Below are positions 52,110-59,589 of a stretch of DNA of 64,000 nucleotides, one piece after another. The stretch's first letter is position 1; every line of letters starts with the position of its first letter. Both the position numbers and the translations under genes were made by a program. The stretch covers positions 180,433 through 244,432 of the IMG/VR virus record IMGVR_UViG_3300017786_003484. The stretch is one strand, 5' to 3'. The notes below the pieces were generated by a model, which made no database searches, was not told where the DNA came from, and saw only the letters and a list, made by a program, of their open reading frames with translations. This stretch comes from a virus.

Positions 52110-52595
52110 ATGCATGGTATAACAACTATAAATCCAATAACACAGGGAGCATTGAGACTAGGTGCTATTATTGGTATTTTGTTTGTAATGTCTGGATGTG
52201 CCTCTTTCCAAGATAAGATAGATAACTTTTGGCTTGCTAGATGGGATCCAACTGAAGCCCGGTATGTCGCCGCACTAAAGGTCCAAGCACAAGACCTTTT
52301 TTACATTTGCGATACATCTAGATTTACTAAAGAAGAACGTGTAACTGCCATTGGTGAAGTAAATACAGAAGCAAACAGGTTCCTTGCCTATAGCGAAACT
52401 CTACCGGATGACAACCGACCTGTAATAAGAGTCGCAAAGAATATACAAGACTCAAGTAAGGAATTTTATAACAGGGCTTTGAAGCCCAAGATGAGTAAGC
52501 TCTATTGTGAAAACAAGGCATCGTTTATTATAAACATGGCTCACCAGGCACAAAGAGTAATACAAAAGAAACGATTACCTGGACAAACATTTTAG
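52110..52595 (+). CDS. Lipoprotein, unknown
   Basis: The 161-residue protein has a signal with lipobox VMSGC (Cys30), then a helical mature domain. It would be lipidated and exposed in the periplasm, perhaps affecting superinfection or lysis. A later TTG near residue 15 is an alternative start. No family recognised. Confidence 0.65.
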   Translation: MHGITTINPITQGALRLGAIIGILFVMSGCASFQDKIDNFWLARWDPTEARYVAALKVQAQDLFYICDTSRFTKEERVTAIGEVNTEANRFLAYSETLPDDNRPVIRVAKNIQDSSKEFYNRALKPKMSKLYCENKASFIINMAHQAQRVIQKKRLPGQTF

Positions 52596-52604
52596 GAATA
52601 ACAC

Positions 52605-52853
52605 ATGACTAGAGATGACTTAATTGGTATTATACATGAGATTGCACAAGAAAACCCACAATGGGGAGAAAACATTGCGGCCTTAGTAACAGGGTTTGAA
52701 AATGATGAAATATCATTTGATGAGCTTAAAGAATTAATTACTGATTATAAGAGACAGATAGAAAATGAAGAAGCTATATCAGAAGTAGAGTTAAGAGGAA
52801 AGGTTGAGGTTGCATTAGAGAGTCTAATGATACTAGCATCCGCCGCTCTATAA
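52605..52853 (+). CDS. Small acidic protein, unknown
   Basis: 82 residues, helical, rich in Glu ('ELKELITDYKRQIENEEAIS'). Weak ribosome site. Coupled by TAATG to the next gene. Confidence 0.6.
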   Translation: MTRDDLIGIIHEIAQENPQWGENIAALVTGFENDEISFDELKELITDYKRQIENEEAISEVELRGKVEVALESLMILASAAL

Positions 52854-53095
52854 TGAAAGTATACGATCTAGACAAAGAGCTAACTAAGTTAAAGACATTG
52901 GCTGGTATTATTGATACATCTGGTCGTAAGGATGATTCAAATCCTCAAAGTAGTCCACTAACTTATGGTGGAACAGAACGAGCTGAGTATATGAGAAAAC
53001 ATAAGATACAGCCAGGCACAGACGAATGGTTTAAGTTATGGTTTGCACGAGAGGCTCTTACTGGTGAAGACAGGTTCCCTAGAAATAAGAAATAA
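52853..53095 (+). CDS. Small protein with LKTLAGI motif
   Basis: 80 residues, starting 'VYDLDKELTKLKTLAGI', a short motif seen in T4-like phage virion-related proteins, with a basic C-terminus. It overlaps the radical-SAM gene start by 32 bases. Function unknown. Confidence 0.6.
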   Translation: MKVYDLDKELTKLKTLAGIIDTSGRKDDSNPQSSPLTYGGTERAEYMRKHKIQPGTDEWFKLWFAREALTGEDRFPRNKK

Positions 53096-54596
53096 TTATC
53101 ACGCAATAGTATTAGGTGGTATTCTAAGAGATTACGCAGGCCGACCTTTAGGCCCTTACAGATTAAGAACAGCCTGTAAAAACGAAGGTTTCAATTTAAA
53201 AGTAATAGATTATGCATGGATTATGACAGACTTTCGTTTGTTAAATCTACTTGGCAGGTTAATAACTAATGATACATTAGTATTTGGGATATCTAACGTA
53301 TGGTTATCTAACTCTGCAGAAGTAGCAAACAAAGAAAGTAAAGTAAACAGATGGATGACTCCGCTATTCTGGACTGAAGTAAAACGTAGATGGCCTTGGG
53401 TTGATATTGTTATAGGAGGTACTAAGCCTGCCTTAGTGCAAGGTGCTGAACTGCTAAAGCCGCACACTAAATGGTGGCTTACTGGTTTCTCAGATATATC
53501 TTTCCCTCAATTACTTAGGCATATACAAGACAATAAACAAGAAATTATACACAGGGTTGACTTAGACGGAGTTAAGGTAGTAGAAAGTGATATTCATTAC
53601 AAAGTTGAAAACATGGACGAGCTTGAGACAGAGTATGAACTTGAAGATAACTTTAAACAGTTTCAGCCATTACCATTAGAGGTAAGCAGAGGTTGTATTT
53701 TTAAATGCGCCTTTTGCTCTCATCCTTTCTTAGGAAAGAAAAGTTACGATTACATTAGGTCACCCGAGTCGTTAGCAAATGAATTAAAAAGAAACTACGA
53801 GCTATTTAAAACAACTAGATACTTCTTAACTGATGATACGTTTAACGATAGCATAGAGAAACTGCAAAGACTTGAAAGAGCAATAGAATTAAGCGGAATA
53901 CCTGAGTTTAGTTTTGTTGGTTACTTAAGAGCAGAACTAATTGCAACTAAGCCTGAGATGATCCCTTACCTAAAAAGACTTGGCTGTAAAGGAGGAACTG
54001 TTGGAATTGAAAGCATGAATAACTATGCTAGGAGAGTTATTGGCAAAGGAATGGATATAGAAAGAGTATTAGATGGATTAGCAGACTTAAAAGCAGAAAC
54101 AGGTTTAAAATTGCACACAGGCATGATTGTTGGGTTACCCGGAGATACTGCTGATGATGCTTTTAAATGGCATGAGCGGTTTGCTAACGATAGAATCTTT
54201 AGCGATTGGACATTTCAGCAACTAGGATTAATATTCAATGAAGAAGGTGAAGGACTAAGTTTATTTGAAAAGGATCCAGCTAAGTTTGGATATAGACTTT
54301 CAAATAGGTTTGATGCACAAGGACCTCGAAGCAGGGGTTGGATTAATGATGTAGGTTCAACAGAACACGATTGTAAAAAAGCGGCACAAGAGGTAATGTT
54401 ACTAGCAAGACATACCTGTACTGCTGGTGGATTTGGTGTTGGTGATGCTTGGTATCATGGACTTACTGATGAAGAAATAGAAACTTTAACTATTGACGAA
54501 TTACGGTTAGGAGAACGGGGAATTAAATCAGGTATTATTCGTGCAAAGGAGAGTGAGAACTCTATTTCTGGACTAACTAATAGACAACATCAGTAA
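53064..54596 (+). CDS. Radical SAM enzyme with N-terminal Rossmann domain, paralogue of 3589
   Basis: The 510-residue protein has C211-x3-C215-x2-C218 (RGCIFKCAFC), a preceding Rossmann-like domain, then GIESM and VGLPG motifs, the same layout as the protein at 3589. The two diverge most at the C-terminus, so substrates may differ. Start GTG 53064 has a GAGAGG site nine bases upstream; a TTG at 53043 is the only earlier option. It overlaps the preceding gene. Confidence 0.72.
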   Translation: MKTGSLEIRNNYHAIVLGGILRDYAGRPLGPYRLRTACKNEGFNLKVIDYAWIMTDFRLLNLLGRLITNDTLVFGISNVWLSNSAEVANKESKVNRWMTPLFWTEVKRRWPWVDIVIGGTKPALVQGAELLKPHTKWWLTGFSDISFPQLLRHIQDNKQEIIHRVDLDGVKVVESDIHYKVENMDELETEYELEDNFKQFQPLPLEVSRGCIFKCAFCSHPFLGKKSYDYIRSPESLANELKRNYELFKTTRYFLTDDTFNDSIEKLQRLERAIELSGIPEFSFVGYLRAELIATKPEMIPYLKRLGCKGGTVGIESMNNYARRVIGKGMDIERVLDGLADLKAETGLKLHTGMIVGLPGDTADDAFKWHERFANDRIFSDWTFQQLGLIFNEEGEGLSLFEKDPAKFGYRLSNRFDAQGPRSRGWINDVGSTEHDCKKAAQEVMLLARHTCTAGGFGVGDAWYHGLTDEEIETLTIDELRLGERGIKSGIIRAKESENSISGLTNRQHQ

Positions 54597-54640
54597 CGAT
54601 GTTGCCACTACATAAAATTAGCAGTCGAGAGGGAATCACT

Positions 54641-54925
54641 ATGTCTAAGAAGTATCAGCAATCAGGCGTCGACACCAGTCTTATCTCATCACTAAAATTT
54701 ATAATGGAATCATGGAAGTCTTGTTATCCTATGGATGCCCATACCAAATCTACATTCGAATGGATGACAAATTATATTAAATGTCTAGAAGCAGGTACAC
54801 CTACTAAATCCGTGCCAAATGTTCCACAAGAAGCAGATTTAAAAATAGCCCAAATAAAACAATTTACAGAAAATCACCTAGTCTCAGAACTAGGTGATTC
54901 TATGAAACAAGCCGTGTCGAACTAA
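54641..54925 (+). CDS. Small protein, unknown, with internal hairpin
   Basis: 94 residues. The start ATG 54641 has AGGGA upstream; an ATG at 54599 is less well placed. The coding DNA near the 3' end holds a perfect ten-base-pair hairpin (54872-54899). No family assigned. Confidence 0.55.
   Translation: MSKKYQQSGVDTSLISSLKFIMESWKSCYPMDAHTKSTFEWMTNYIKCLEAGTPTKSVPNVPQEADLKIAQIKQFTENHLVSELGDSMKQAVSN
54872..54899. repeat. Perfect hairpin inside coding sequence
   Basis: AATCACCTAG and CTAGGTGATT flank an eight-base loop. It is within the 54641 gene, so it may limit translation or protect the mRNA end. Confidence 0.6.
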
Positions 54926-55103
54926 GTTATAGGGGGTTAACTACCCCTTATAGCACCTCTCATGCTTCATCTGTACACATATACCTAAACATAACAATAT
55001 GGCACACTTTATGAAAATACACCTGTTTAGGACCAAAAAACAAGCTCTTACGGCACCGCTAGACGCAATAATTTCCACCAAAAAATAAAAGTTAAAAAAA
55101 AGG
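54926..55103. other. Intergenic region with GC-rich hairpin
   Basis: A hairpin TATAGGGG/CCCCTTATA (54928-54952, one bulge) follows the previous stop but has no T-run. The rest up to the 55104 promoter shows no gene. Confidence 0.4.
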
Positions 55104-55132
55104 TTGACCTTTGACTGTTTATAGTCTATTAT
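55104..55132 (+). promoter_or_regulatory. Early promoter with -35 dyad
   Basis: TTGACC (55104-55109), 17 bases, TATTAT (55127-55132). The -35 lies in AAAGGT-TG-ACCTTT. Drives the 55163 gene. Confidence 0.7.
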
Positions 55133-55162
55133 AAAAGAATAATTAGGACCAAGGGAGAACAT

Positions 55163-55372
55163 ATGTCTTTATCAAATAATCAATTCGCTCAAAAGTATAT
55201 TGCTCACAAATCAGTTTACAACAAGGACATTATGTCTTTAATACATTCTGAGATCGATCGTCTAGTTGATAAACTATTTAATAGCAAGTTAACAAAAAAA
55301 GAGCAAATTTATCTTAATAAAATTGCCTACAAAGCAAAATTAGTAAAAAATAATCCACAAATTATAAAATAA
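55163..55372 (+). CDS. Small early protein, unknown
   Basis: 69 residues, basic and helical ('KLTKKEQIYLNKIAYKAKLV'), with AAGGGAG upstream. First gene after its own early promoter and before another one. A takeover-type small protein by position. Confidence 0.65.
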   Translation: MSLSNNQFAQKYIAHKSVYNKDIMSLIHSEIDRLVDKLFNSKLTKKEQIYLNKIAYKAKLVKNNPQIIK

Positions 55373-55376
55373 AAGG

Positions 55377-55405
55377 TTGACCTTTTAAACAAAGTGTTGT
55401 ATATT
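55377..55405 (+). promoter_or_regulatory. Early promoter with -35 dyad
   Basis: TTGACC (55377-55382), 17 bases, TATATT (55400-55405), then the shared leader ACAATAAGGAATTAGGAG. Confidence 0.75.
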
Positions 55406-55434
55406 ATACAGACAATAAGGAATTAGGAGATTAC

Positions 55435-55650
55435 ATGAATATAACAAACCAAACTTACCGCCTTGCAACTGAAGACTTCATCTTACATCAGCCCGTTGAT
55501 GATTTTGTGTTTGAGGGTGCAGTAGGCTTCAATGCCTTAATTGACTTTATGTCATGCAATGAGGAATTTGAGCTTGAGGTAGCTATGGTTTATCTAGATA
55601 AGCAGGGTGGTATTGACTCAGCTTATCCTAAATTGCCAATGACTGTATAG
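55435..55650 (+). CDS. Small early protein, unknown
   Basis: 71 residues, acidic. AGGAG before the ATG. First gene of the short operon that leads into tRNA-Leu and tRNA-Met. No family. Confidence 0.65.
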   Translation: MNITNQTYRLATEDFILHQPVDDFVFEGAVGFNALIDFMSCNEEFELEVAMVYLDKQGGIDSAYPKLPMTV

Positions 55651-55660
55651 GGAGAGATAA

Positions 55661-55870
55661 ATGGGAATGTCAAGTTGGATTATGGACAGGGTAGACGAGT
55701 TCTACAAAATAGCTCAAACTAAAATAGGTGAGTGTGAATCCTGCAACGAGTTTATTTTTGCTATGAAAGGTCATGAACATATGTTACTTGGTTCAGAAGA
55801 ACTTGAGTATGTTCAAGAAGGTGGTTATCACGAGATGTGGAGCGATTTTTGGAGTGATTATCAACAGTAG
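55661..55870 (+). CDS. Small early protein with Cys pair
   Basis: 69 residues. A CESC pair near residue 25 and a Trp/Tyr-rich acidic tail (MWSDFWSDYQQ). Coupled loosely to the previous gene (GGGAGAG site). Unknown. Confidence 0.6.
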   Translation: MGMSSWIMDRVDEFYKIAQTKIGECESCNEFIFAMKGHEHMLLGSEELEYVQEGGYHEMWSDFWSDYQQ

Positions 55871-55893
55871 ATTTCTTTAGTTTAGTCAGTAAT

Positions 55894-55980
55894 GCGAGCA
55901 TGGCGGAATAGGTAGACGCAACGGACTTAAAATCCGTTATCAATTATGGTGTGTGGGTTCGAGTCCCTCTGCTCGCACCA
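55894..55980 (+). tRNA. tRNA-Leu (TAA)
   Basis: 87 bases with acceptor GCGAGCA/TGCTCGC, long variable arm typical of leucine tRNAs, anticodon loop CTTAAAA (anticodon TAA), T-loop TTCGAGT and encoded CCA. TTA is likely the favoured leucine codon of this AT-rich genome. Confidence 0.93.
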
Positions 55981-55982
55981 AC

Positions 55983-56057
55983 TGGCGTATAGTTCAATGG
56001 TAGAACCGACCGCTCATAACGGTCTTGTTGGGAGTTCGATTCTCTCTGCGCCAACCA
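55983..56057 (+). tRNA. tRNA-Met (CAT) (or Ile-CAT)
   Basis: 75 bases, acceptor TGGCGTA/TGCGCCA (one G-T), anticodon loop CTCATAA (CAT), T-loop TTCGATT, CCA encoded. The anticodon stem GACCG/CGGTC lacks the three G-C pairs of an initiator. It could be a lysidine-modified isoleucine tRNA, which sequence alone does not separate. Confidence 0.88.
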
Positions 56058-56063
56058 ACCTTT

Positions 56064-56882
56064 TTATATAAATTCAACTCTATCAAATATAAATGAGTCT
56101 TTATATCTGAGACTAAATTCTTTGAATTGGTCACTCTCAACATATCCAATAGGAAATTCATAAGGTATATTAGTCATATTATAAGATTTAATCCAATCTT
56201 TAAATTGTGTTGACTTGTATATCTTTTTTCTGTTATCATTTAAATCAATAAAGAATCCACCAAAAGAACCTAACCTTCCTGTACAATCATCTTGTGTAGG
56301 ATCATCATTTTCTATAAATGATTGAAGTACACATTTACCTAAGATAGATTGATCTAGTAAAACTAAATTTTGTCGATTCATATCTGGATATCCGTAATTC
56401 AACTGTTGATCTTCTTTAGAAAATTGCAACCAAGTAGAACGATTGCTTTGTCCTCGATTAACATTAAAATGTATATTAGTTGGAATATTTTCTTCATAAA
56501 ATATACTATTTTGGCCTGGTGTAGTATAACATTCTAATCTGTGTACTGATTCATTTATTTGATTGATCATTTCAAAGTCTAGTATTCTAAAATTAGAAGT
56601 AAAATATCTGTGAAGCATGTTGAGGGTTGTCTGATTAAAATCAAATCTGTCTGGAACATTTAAGTTCGAGTTAAGAATAGTTAGAGCTTGTAATATATTG
56701 TTCCAATGTTCTGTGATTTTGCTTTCGTCTGGTTCCTGCTTTTTGAAAGTTTCTATTATATCATATCTATAATAAGATCTATGCATTTTCTTAAAATGAT
56801 CAAACCATTTTTTAACTGCTGGTTTGTCAAATAGTTTTACTTCTATTTGTTTATTATTCTTAAATATCATCTTGAGTTTCAT
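56064..56882 (-). CDS. Hypothetical late protein, leaderless
   Basis: The 272-residue protein has no family I recognise. It has basic N-terminal residues and Asn/Phe-rich segments ('IPTNIHFNVNRGQSNRSTWL', 'LNYGYPDMNRQNLVLLDQSI'). ATG 56882 has no ribosome site, but the late box TTAAATA is exactly five bases upstream. It is convergent with the tRNA pair (seven bases apart). Confidence 0.6.
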   Translation of the reverse strand: MKLKMIFKNNKQIEVKLFDKPAVKKWFDHFKKMHRSYYRYDIIETFKKQEPDESKITEHWNNILQALTILNSNLNVPDRFDFNQTTLNMLHRYFTSNFRILDFEMINQINESVHRLECYTTPGQNSIFYEENIPTNIHFNVNRGQSNRSTWLQFSKEDQQLNYGYPDMNRQNLVLLDQSILGKCVLQSFIENDDPTQDDCTGRLGSFGGFFIDLNDNRKKIYKSTQFKDWIKSYNMTNIPYEFPIGYVESDQFKEFSLRYKDSFIFDRVEFI

Positions 56883-56887
56883 ATCAA

Positions 56888-56894
56888 TATTTAA
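56888..56894 (-). promoter_or_regulatory. Late-type promoter, leaderless (TTAAATA)
   Basis: Minus strand TTAAATA, five bases before the ATG at 56882. A plus-strand TTAAATA lies 25 bases away at 56919, pointing the other way. Confidence 0.5.
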
Positions 56895-56918
56895 CGTTTT
56901 TAAATGAAAGAGCAACAG

Positions 56919-56925
56919 TTAAATA
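56919..56925 (+). promoter_or_regulatory. Late-type promoter for a candidate sRNA (TTAAATA)
   Basis: TTAAATA on the plus strand. Transcription from about 56931 would run to the strong terminator at 57018, with no ORF between. Confidence 0.4.
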
Positions 56926-56930
56926 GTTGG

Positions 56931-57018
56931 ATGGTAAATAAAAGCATACACAAGTAATTCGCAAGTTGGGAGAAGGCGCCAACACGTTCGTCTAGTTTAA
57001 AACTAGGCGGTTTTTTTT
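56931..57018 (+). ncRNA. Candidate small RNA ending in an intrinsic terminator
   Basis: An 88-base stretch without an ORF, with hairpin GTTGG/CCAAC (about 56965-56982) followed by terminator stem and U-run. It has a late-type box at its 5' side. This is the layout of a small regulatory RNA, but it could also be a read-through terminator for the tRNA transcript. Confidence 0.4.
56989..57018 (+). terminator. Intrinsic terminator
   Basis: Stem CGTCTAGTTT/AAAACTAGGCG (one G-T, tight turn) followed by eight T residues. Confidence 0.85.
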
Positions 57019-57039
57019 GACTTTTTTTCCAGAAAAAGG

Positions 57040-57068
57040 TTGACCTTTGGACCAACCCATGCTATATT
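57040..57068 (+). promoter_or_regulatory. Early promoter with -35 dyad
   Basis: TTGACC (57040-57045), 17 bases, TATATT (57063-57068), in AAAGGT-TG-ACCTTT, with leader ACAATAAGGAATTAGGAG. Drives the operon that contains the tRNA-Trp-bearing gene. Confidence 0.75.
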
Positions 57069-57101
57069 ATAAAGACAATAAGGAATTAGGAGAAATACTA
57101 A

Positions 57102-57350
57102 ATGATTAATCCAATTGCAAAAACCGAATATGAAGATGGTGTTATTTGTGCCCAGTTAGAAATACACGAAGGTTTGGATGCAGACTGTATTGAGTTGATC
57201 GAAGACTACATCAATGATGCAGATAAGAAGATGACTAACGGATACAAGAATGCCGCTGGTACTATCTTGAACGATCATTTAGATTTTAATAAAGGATATT
57301 TTGAGACACTTGTTCCTCACTATATCAAATCAAAAGGGGAGAATGTATAA
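57102..57350 (+). CDS. Small early protein, unknown
   Basis: 82 residues, acidic. First gene after the 57040 promoter with AGGAG. The next gene starts on the base after its stop. No family. Confidence 0.65.
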   Translation: MINPIAKTEYEDGVICAQLEIHEGLDADCIELIEDYINDADKKMTNGYKNAAGTILNDHLDFNKGYFETLVPHYIKSKGENV

Positions 57351-57530
57351 ATGATACCTAAAGCACCAAATGTTAAATTTGAAGTCTTCTTAGTTAATTT
57401 TGGCTATGTATGCGGAGCAACTGATACCTTAGAGAAAGCTATCAAGCTGGCTAAGAAAACAGGTTTTCAGTGTAACATTTTCAAATCAAATGATCCATTT
57501 ACTCCGATTAAATGGGTTTCTCCTGTATGA
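57351..57530 (+). CDS. 59-residue early protein
   Basis: A small beta-alpha protein ('FEVFLVNFGYVCGATDTLEK') with a hydrophobic core. Starts on the base after the previous stop; GGGGAG lies upstream. Ends as ATGA in the next gene. Confidence 0.55.
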   Translation: MIPKAPNVKFEVFLVNFGYVCGATDTLEKAIKLAKKTGFQCNIFKSNDPFTPIKWVSPV

Positions 57531-57628
57531 AGCTCTATCCGTTGAAAGATATTTGTTTGGCTACAGTAATTGTTATTGTAGTCGTATTTGGTCAAGACAT
57601 CATCACCTACTTAGGGAGATTTGTATGA
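57527..57628 (+). CDS. 33-residue membrane microprotein
   Basis: A short gene coupled at both ends by ATGA overlaps. It encodes a single membrane helix ('ICLATVIVIVVVFGQDIITY'). The coupling chain supports translation. Confidence 0.5.
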   Translation: MKLYPLKDICLATVIVIVVVFGQDIITYLGRFV

Positions 57629-58029
57629 CAATGCATTTAGTTGGTCCTTATATGACCACAACAGTTTATAGTCGTAAGAAAAGTAAGCCTAAGAAGAAAA
57701 CACAGGCTCAACTTCAGTCTGAGGCTAAACACGAAAAGTATCTGCGAAAGATGGGTGTTCATCCTGATCAAAGGAAAGAAGTACAAAATAAGTTTAATAA
57801 AGGGGATAAGTGTTACGGTAGCACGGCTGGCTCCAACCCAGTAAGAGAGGGTTCAATTCCTTCATCCTCTGCCAATTCTTTGTTCTATGATAAAAGTATG
57901 GCTAAGCCTGCACCTAAAGTTTATACAGGTACAGAGATTGTTGGAATTGCTGTCATGCATAAATCTAATGCCGTTCCTATTAGAGGAAAGAAACAAGCTG
58001 AAGAAATAGCTAGAATGCGGAGAGGCTAA
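57625..58029 (+). CDS. Conserved phage protein with an embedded tRNA-Trp gene
   Basis: The 134-codon frame begins with AGGGAG and ATG 57625 and stays open through a complete tRNA-Trp (codons about 59-84). The N-terminus ('HLVGPYMTTTVYSRKKSKPK') and C-terminus ('YTGTEIVGIAVMHKSNAVP') resemble the two ends of one known T4-like phage protein, from memory, with a variable linker between. RNase P cutting of the tRNA would split the mRNA; ATG 57898 could then start a 43-residue C-terminal protein. Function unknown. Confidence 0.6.
   Translation: MTMHLVGPYMTTTVYSRKKSKPKKKTQAQLQSEAKHEKYLRKMGVHPDQRKEVQNKFNKGDKCYGSTAGSNPVREGSIPSSSANSLFYDKSMAKPAPKVYTGTEIVGIAVMHKSNAVPIRGKKQAEEIARMRRG
57801..57874 (+). 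tRNA. tRNA-Trp (CCA) inside a protein gene
   Basis: A complete 74-base tRNA: acceptor AGGGGAT/ATCCTCT (one G-T), D arm GTGT/GCAC, anticodon arm GCTGG-CTCCAAC-CCAGT (anticodon CCA), T arm GAGGG-TTCAATT-CCTTC, discriminator G (as in bacterial tRNA-Trp) and encoded CCA. The surrounding reading frame is uninterrupted. Confidence 0.88.
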
Positions 58030-58670
58030 TGAAGGCTGAAATTCTAGCAAAGAATATTGCAAACGGAAGTGGCGGCCACGGGCTTAAACAAAAGATACTT
58101 GAACAAATCTTTTCTCAGCACGAAGACAAACTTGATGACTTATGTTATACTTTTCAAAAAGTAATTTCACTAAGTGGATCTGATTATTTTAGTACACAAG
58201 ATATCTCTATTGGTGAGCCTCTATCAAGTGACTTTACAGAATGGCATCACATTGATGCCAAGCACGATGCATCTTGGGGATTCAGTAAAAAAGATGCTGG
58301 GTGTTACATATACGGATATTTTCCTTTAAGTAAACCCAAAGGTCCTGCAGACTTTCTTGGCAATGAAGTTATTTACATAGGTGAAAGCAGAGCGGTAAGT
58401 AGAAACTGTATGTTAGGTAGACGCACAGACTTTAAAGGCACTATTCGAAATGAACGCCTTAGCCCTTATGGCTGTGGTACTGCATTTAAAAATAACTATA
58501 AAATTGAGGATCTTGATAATTGTTACCAAGCATATCTTCCAATGCATAGTAGTCTGGTTAAGTCATATGAAATGAGATTGTTGTCAGAGTATTATAAGAA
58601 ATATAAGAAGGTACCTTTATGTAATCCAGCTAATGATTTACATAGAGTTAAATTGTTAACAGATGTATAG
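58029..58670 (+). CDS. Putative GIY-YIG-type nuclease
   Basis: The 213-residue protein has 'AGCYIYGYFPL' and, later, 'EVIYIGESRAVSRNCMLGRR', a GIY...YIG-like pair with an Arg-rich follow-up. This suggests a GIY-YIG nuclease. Spacing between the motifs is longer than usual, so confidence is moderate. It begins in a TAATG overlap with the tRNA-bearing gene. Confidence 0.5.
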   Translation: MKAEILAKNIANGSGGHGLKQKILEQIFSQHEDKLDDLCYTFQKVISLSGSDYFSTQDISIGEPLSSDFTEWHHIDAKHDASWGFSKKDAGCYIYGYFPLSKPKGPADFLGNEVIYIGESRAVSRNCMLGRRTDFKGTIRNERLSPYGCGTAFKNNYKIEDLDNCYQAYLPMHSSLVKSYEMRLLSEYYKKYKKVPLCNPANDLHRVKLLTDV

Positions 58671-59160
58671 AGTAACCGCTTACTTTAAGAATCATAAAGT
58701 CACACAAAAATTTTATGACCTATATGATGCAATTGATTGGAGAGATGTTGCAGATGCACATTATCCCAATAAAGTCACATTTGAAAAGGAGAGTTCTGTG
58801 AGAGAATTTATTTACAACAGTTGGAATGGTGTTATGAATGCTGATGTTAGTCCACTAAAGCACATTAAAGATTTACAGGTTAGGCATATGGTTTTGCAAA
58901 TACTGGCTTGGATGTGGTGTATTACATTTGCTATGATAGTTGGTAGTTGGACCGTGTTTGGTATTAGTGCAGTAAGTCACCTTTTACTACTAGCGGCTAT
59001 TGCAATTACTGTAGGAACATTTGAAACCGCAAAACGTAAACCTGATGCTTTTACTTTTGTTAAAGGATATCATAGCGGAGGACGAAGCAGAGGTGCAGTT
59101 TGGGTAGATGGTAAAAAGATTAATCTTCCTAAAGGTGATCCGGGTGGTGAACACGAGTAA
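58663..59160 (+). CDS. Membrane protein, unknown
   Basis: The 165-residue protein has two membrane segments at about 70-88 and 92-120 ('MVLQILAWMWCITFAMIVGS', 'VSHLLLLAAIAITVG') and a cytoplasmic N-terminal domain. Known in T4-like phages as an unassigned membrane protein. Overlaps both neighbours. Confidence 0.6.
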   Translation: MYRVTAYFKNHKVTQKFYDLYDAIDWRDVADAHYPNKVTFEKESSVREFIYNSWNGVMNADVSPLKHIKDLQVRHMVLQILAWMWCITFAMIVGSWTVFGISAVSHLLLLAAIAITVGTFETAKRKPDAFTFVKGYHSGGRSRGAVWVDGKKINLPKGDPGGEHE

Positions 59161-59408
59161 TGAAAACAATAATCCATATCAATAAGAATCTTAAACAATC
59201 AGATGATAAGCATGGATTAGATAGACCTGTTTGTCGTGTGGAAGTAAAAGGTGAAACTTGGTATGGATCAGCAGTTGATATTGAAGGGCCTAGTAAAATG
59301 GTTTATAGGCCAAACAATCCAAGAGCATGTGGTGCTAAGTTATGGATTGAAACAGAAGCAGAAGTTATTATTCACGATAAAGTAAAGTATAGTGAAATAA
59401 ATAGATAA
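59160..59408 (+). CDS. Small protein, unknown
   Basis: 82 residues, beta-rich ('RVEVKGETWYGSAVDIEGPS'), ATG overlapping the prior stop. No family assigned. Confidence 0.6.
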   Translation: MKTIIHINKNLKQSDDKHGLDRPVCRVEVKGETWYGSAVDIEGPSKMVYRPNNPRACGAKLWIETEAEVIIHDKVKYSEINR

Positions 59409-59409
59409 G

Positions 59410-59577
59410 ATGAATACTATATGGCACTACTGGTGCAAGGCTATTGGACAAAAAGCATTTGATGAAGATAAGAAAGCTGATCGAGTAGCAATTATTAGAA
59501 CGATATGGATCCTGCTCCATATTGTAACTTGTATAGCAATCATAGCAGGAAACGGACGAATGTTCGGAATTTGGTAA
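59410..59577 (+). CDS. 55-residue membrane protein
   Basis: A small gene for a protein with an aromatic N-terminus (NTIWHYWCKAIG) and one membrane helix ('TIWILLHIVTCIAIIAG'). Closely similar small proteins are known to me from T4-like cyanophages. Unknown role. Confidence 0.6.
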   Translation: MNTIWHYWCKAIGQKAFDEDKKADRVAIIRTIWILLHIVTCIAIIAGNGRMFGIW

Positions 59578-59589
59578 AGGAGATCCAAA

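Noticed and set aside
57898-58029. Independent gene downstream of tRNA-Trp as the only product
   Set aside because: The upstream frame is continuous and its N-terminus matches the same phage family, so one gene with an embedded tRNA is preferred; the internal start is kept as an alternative.
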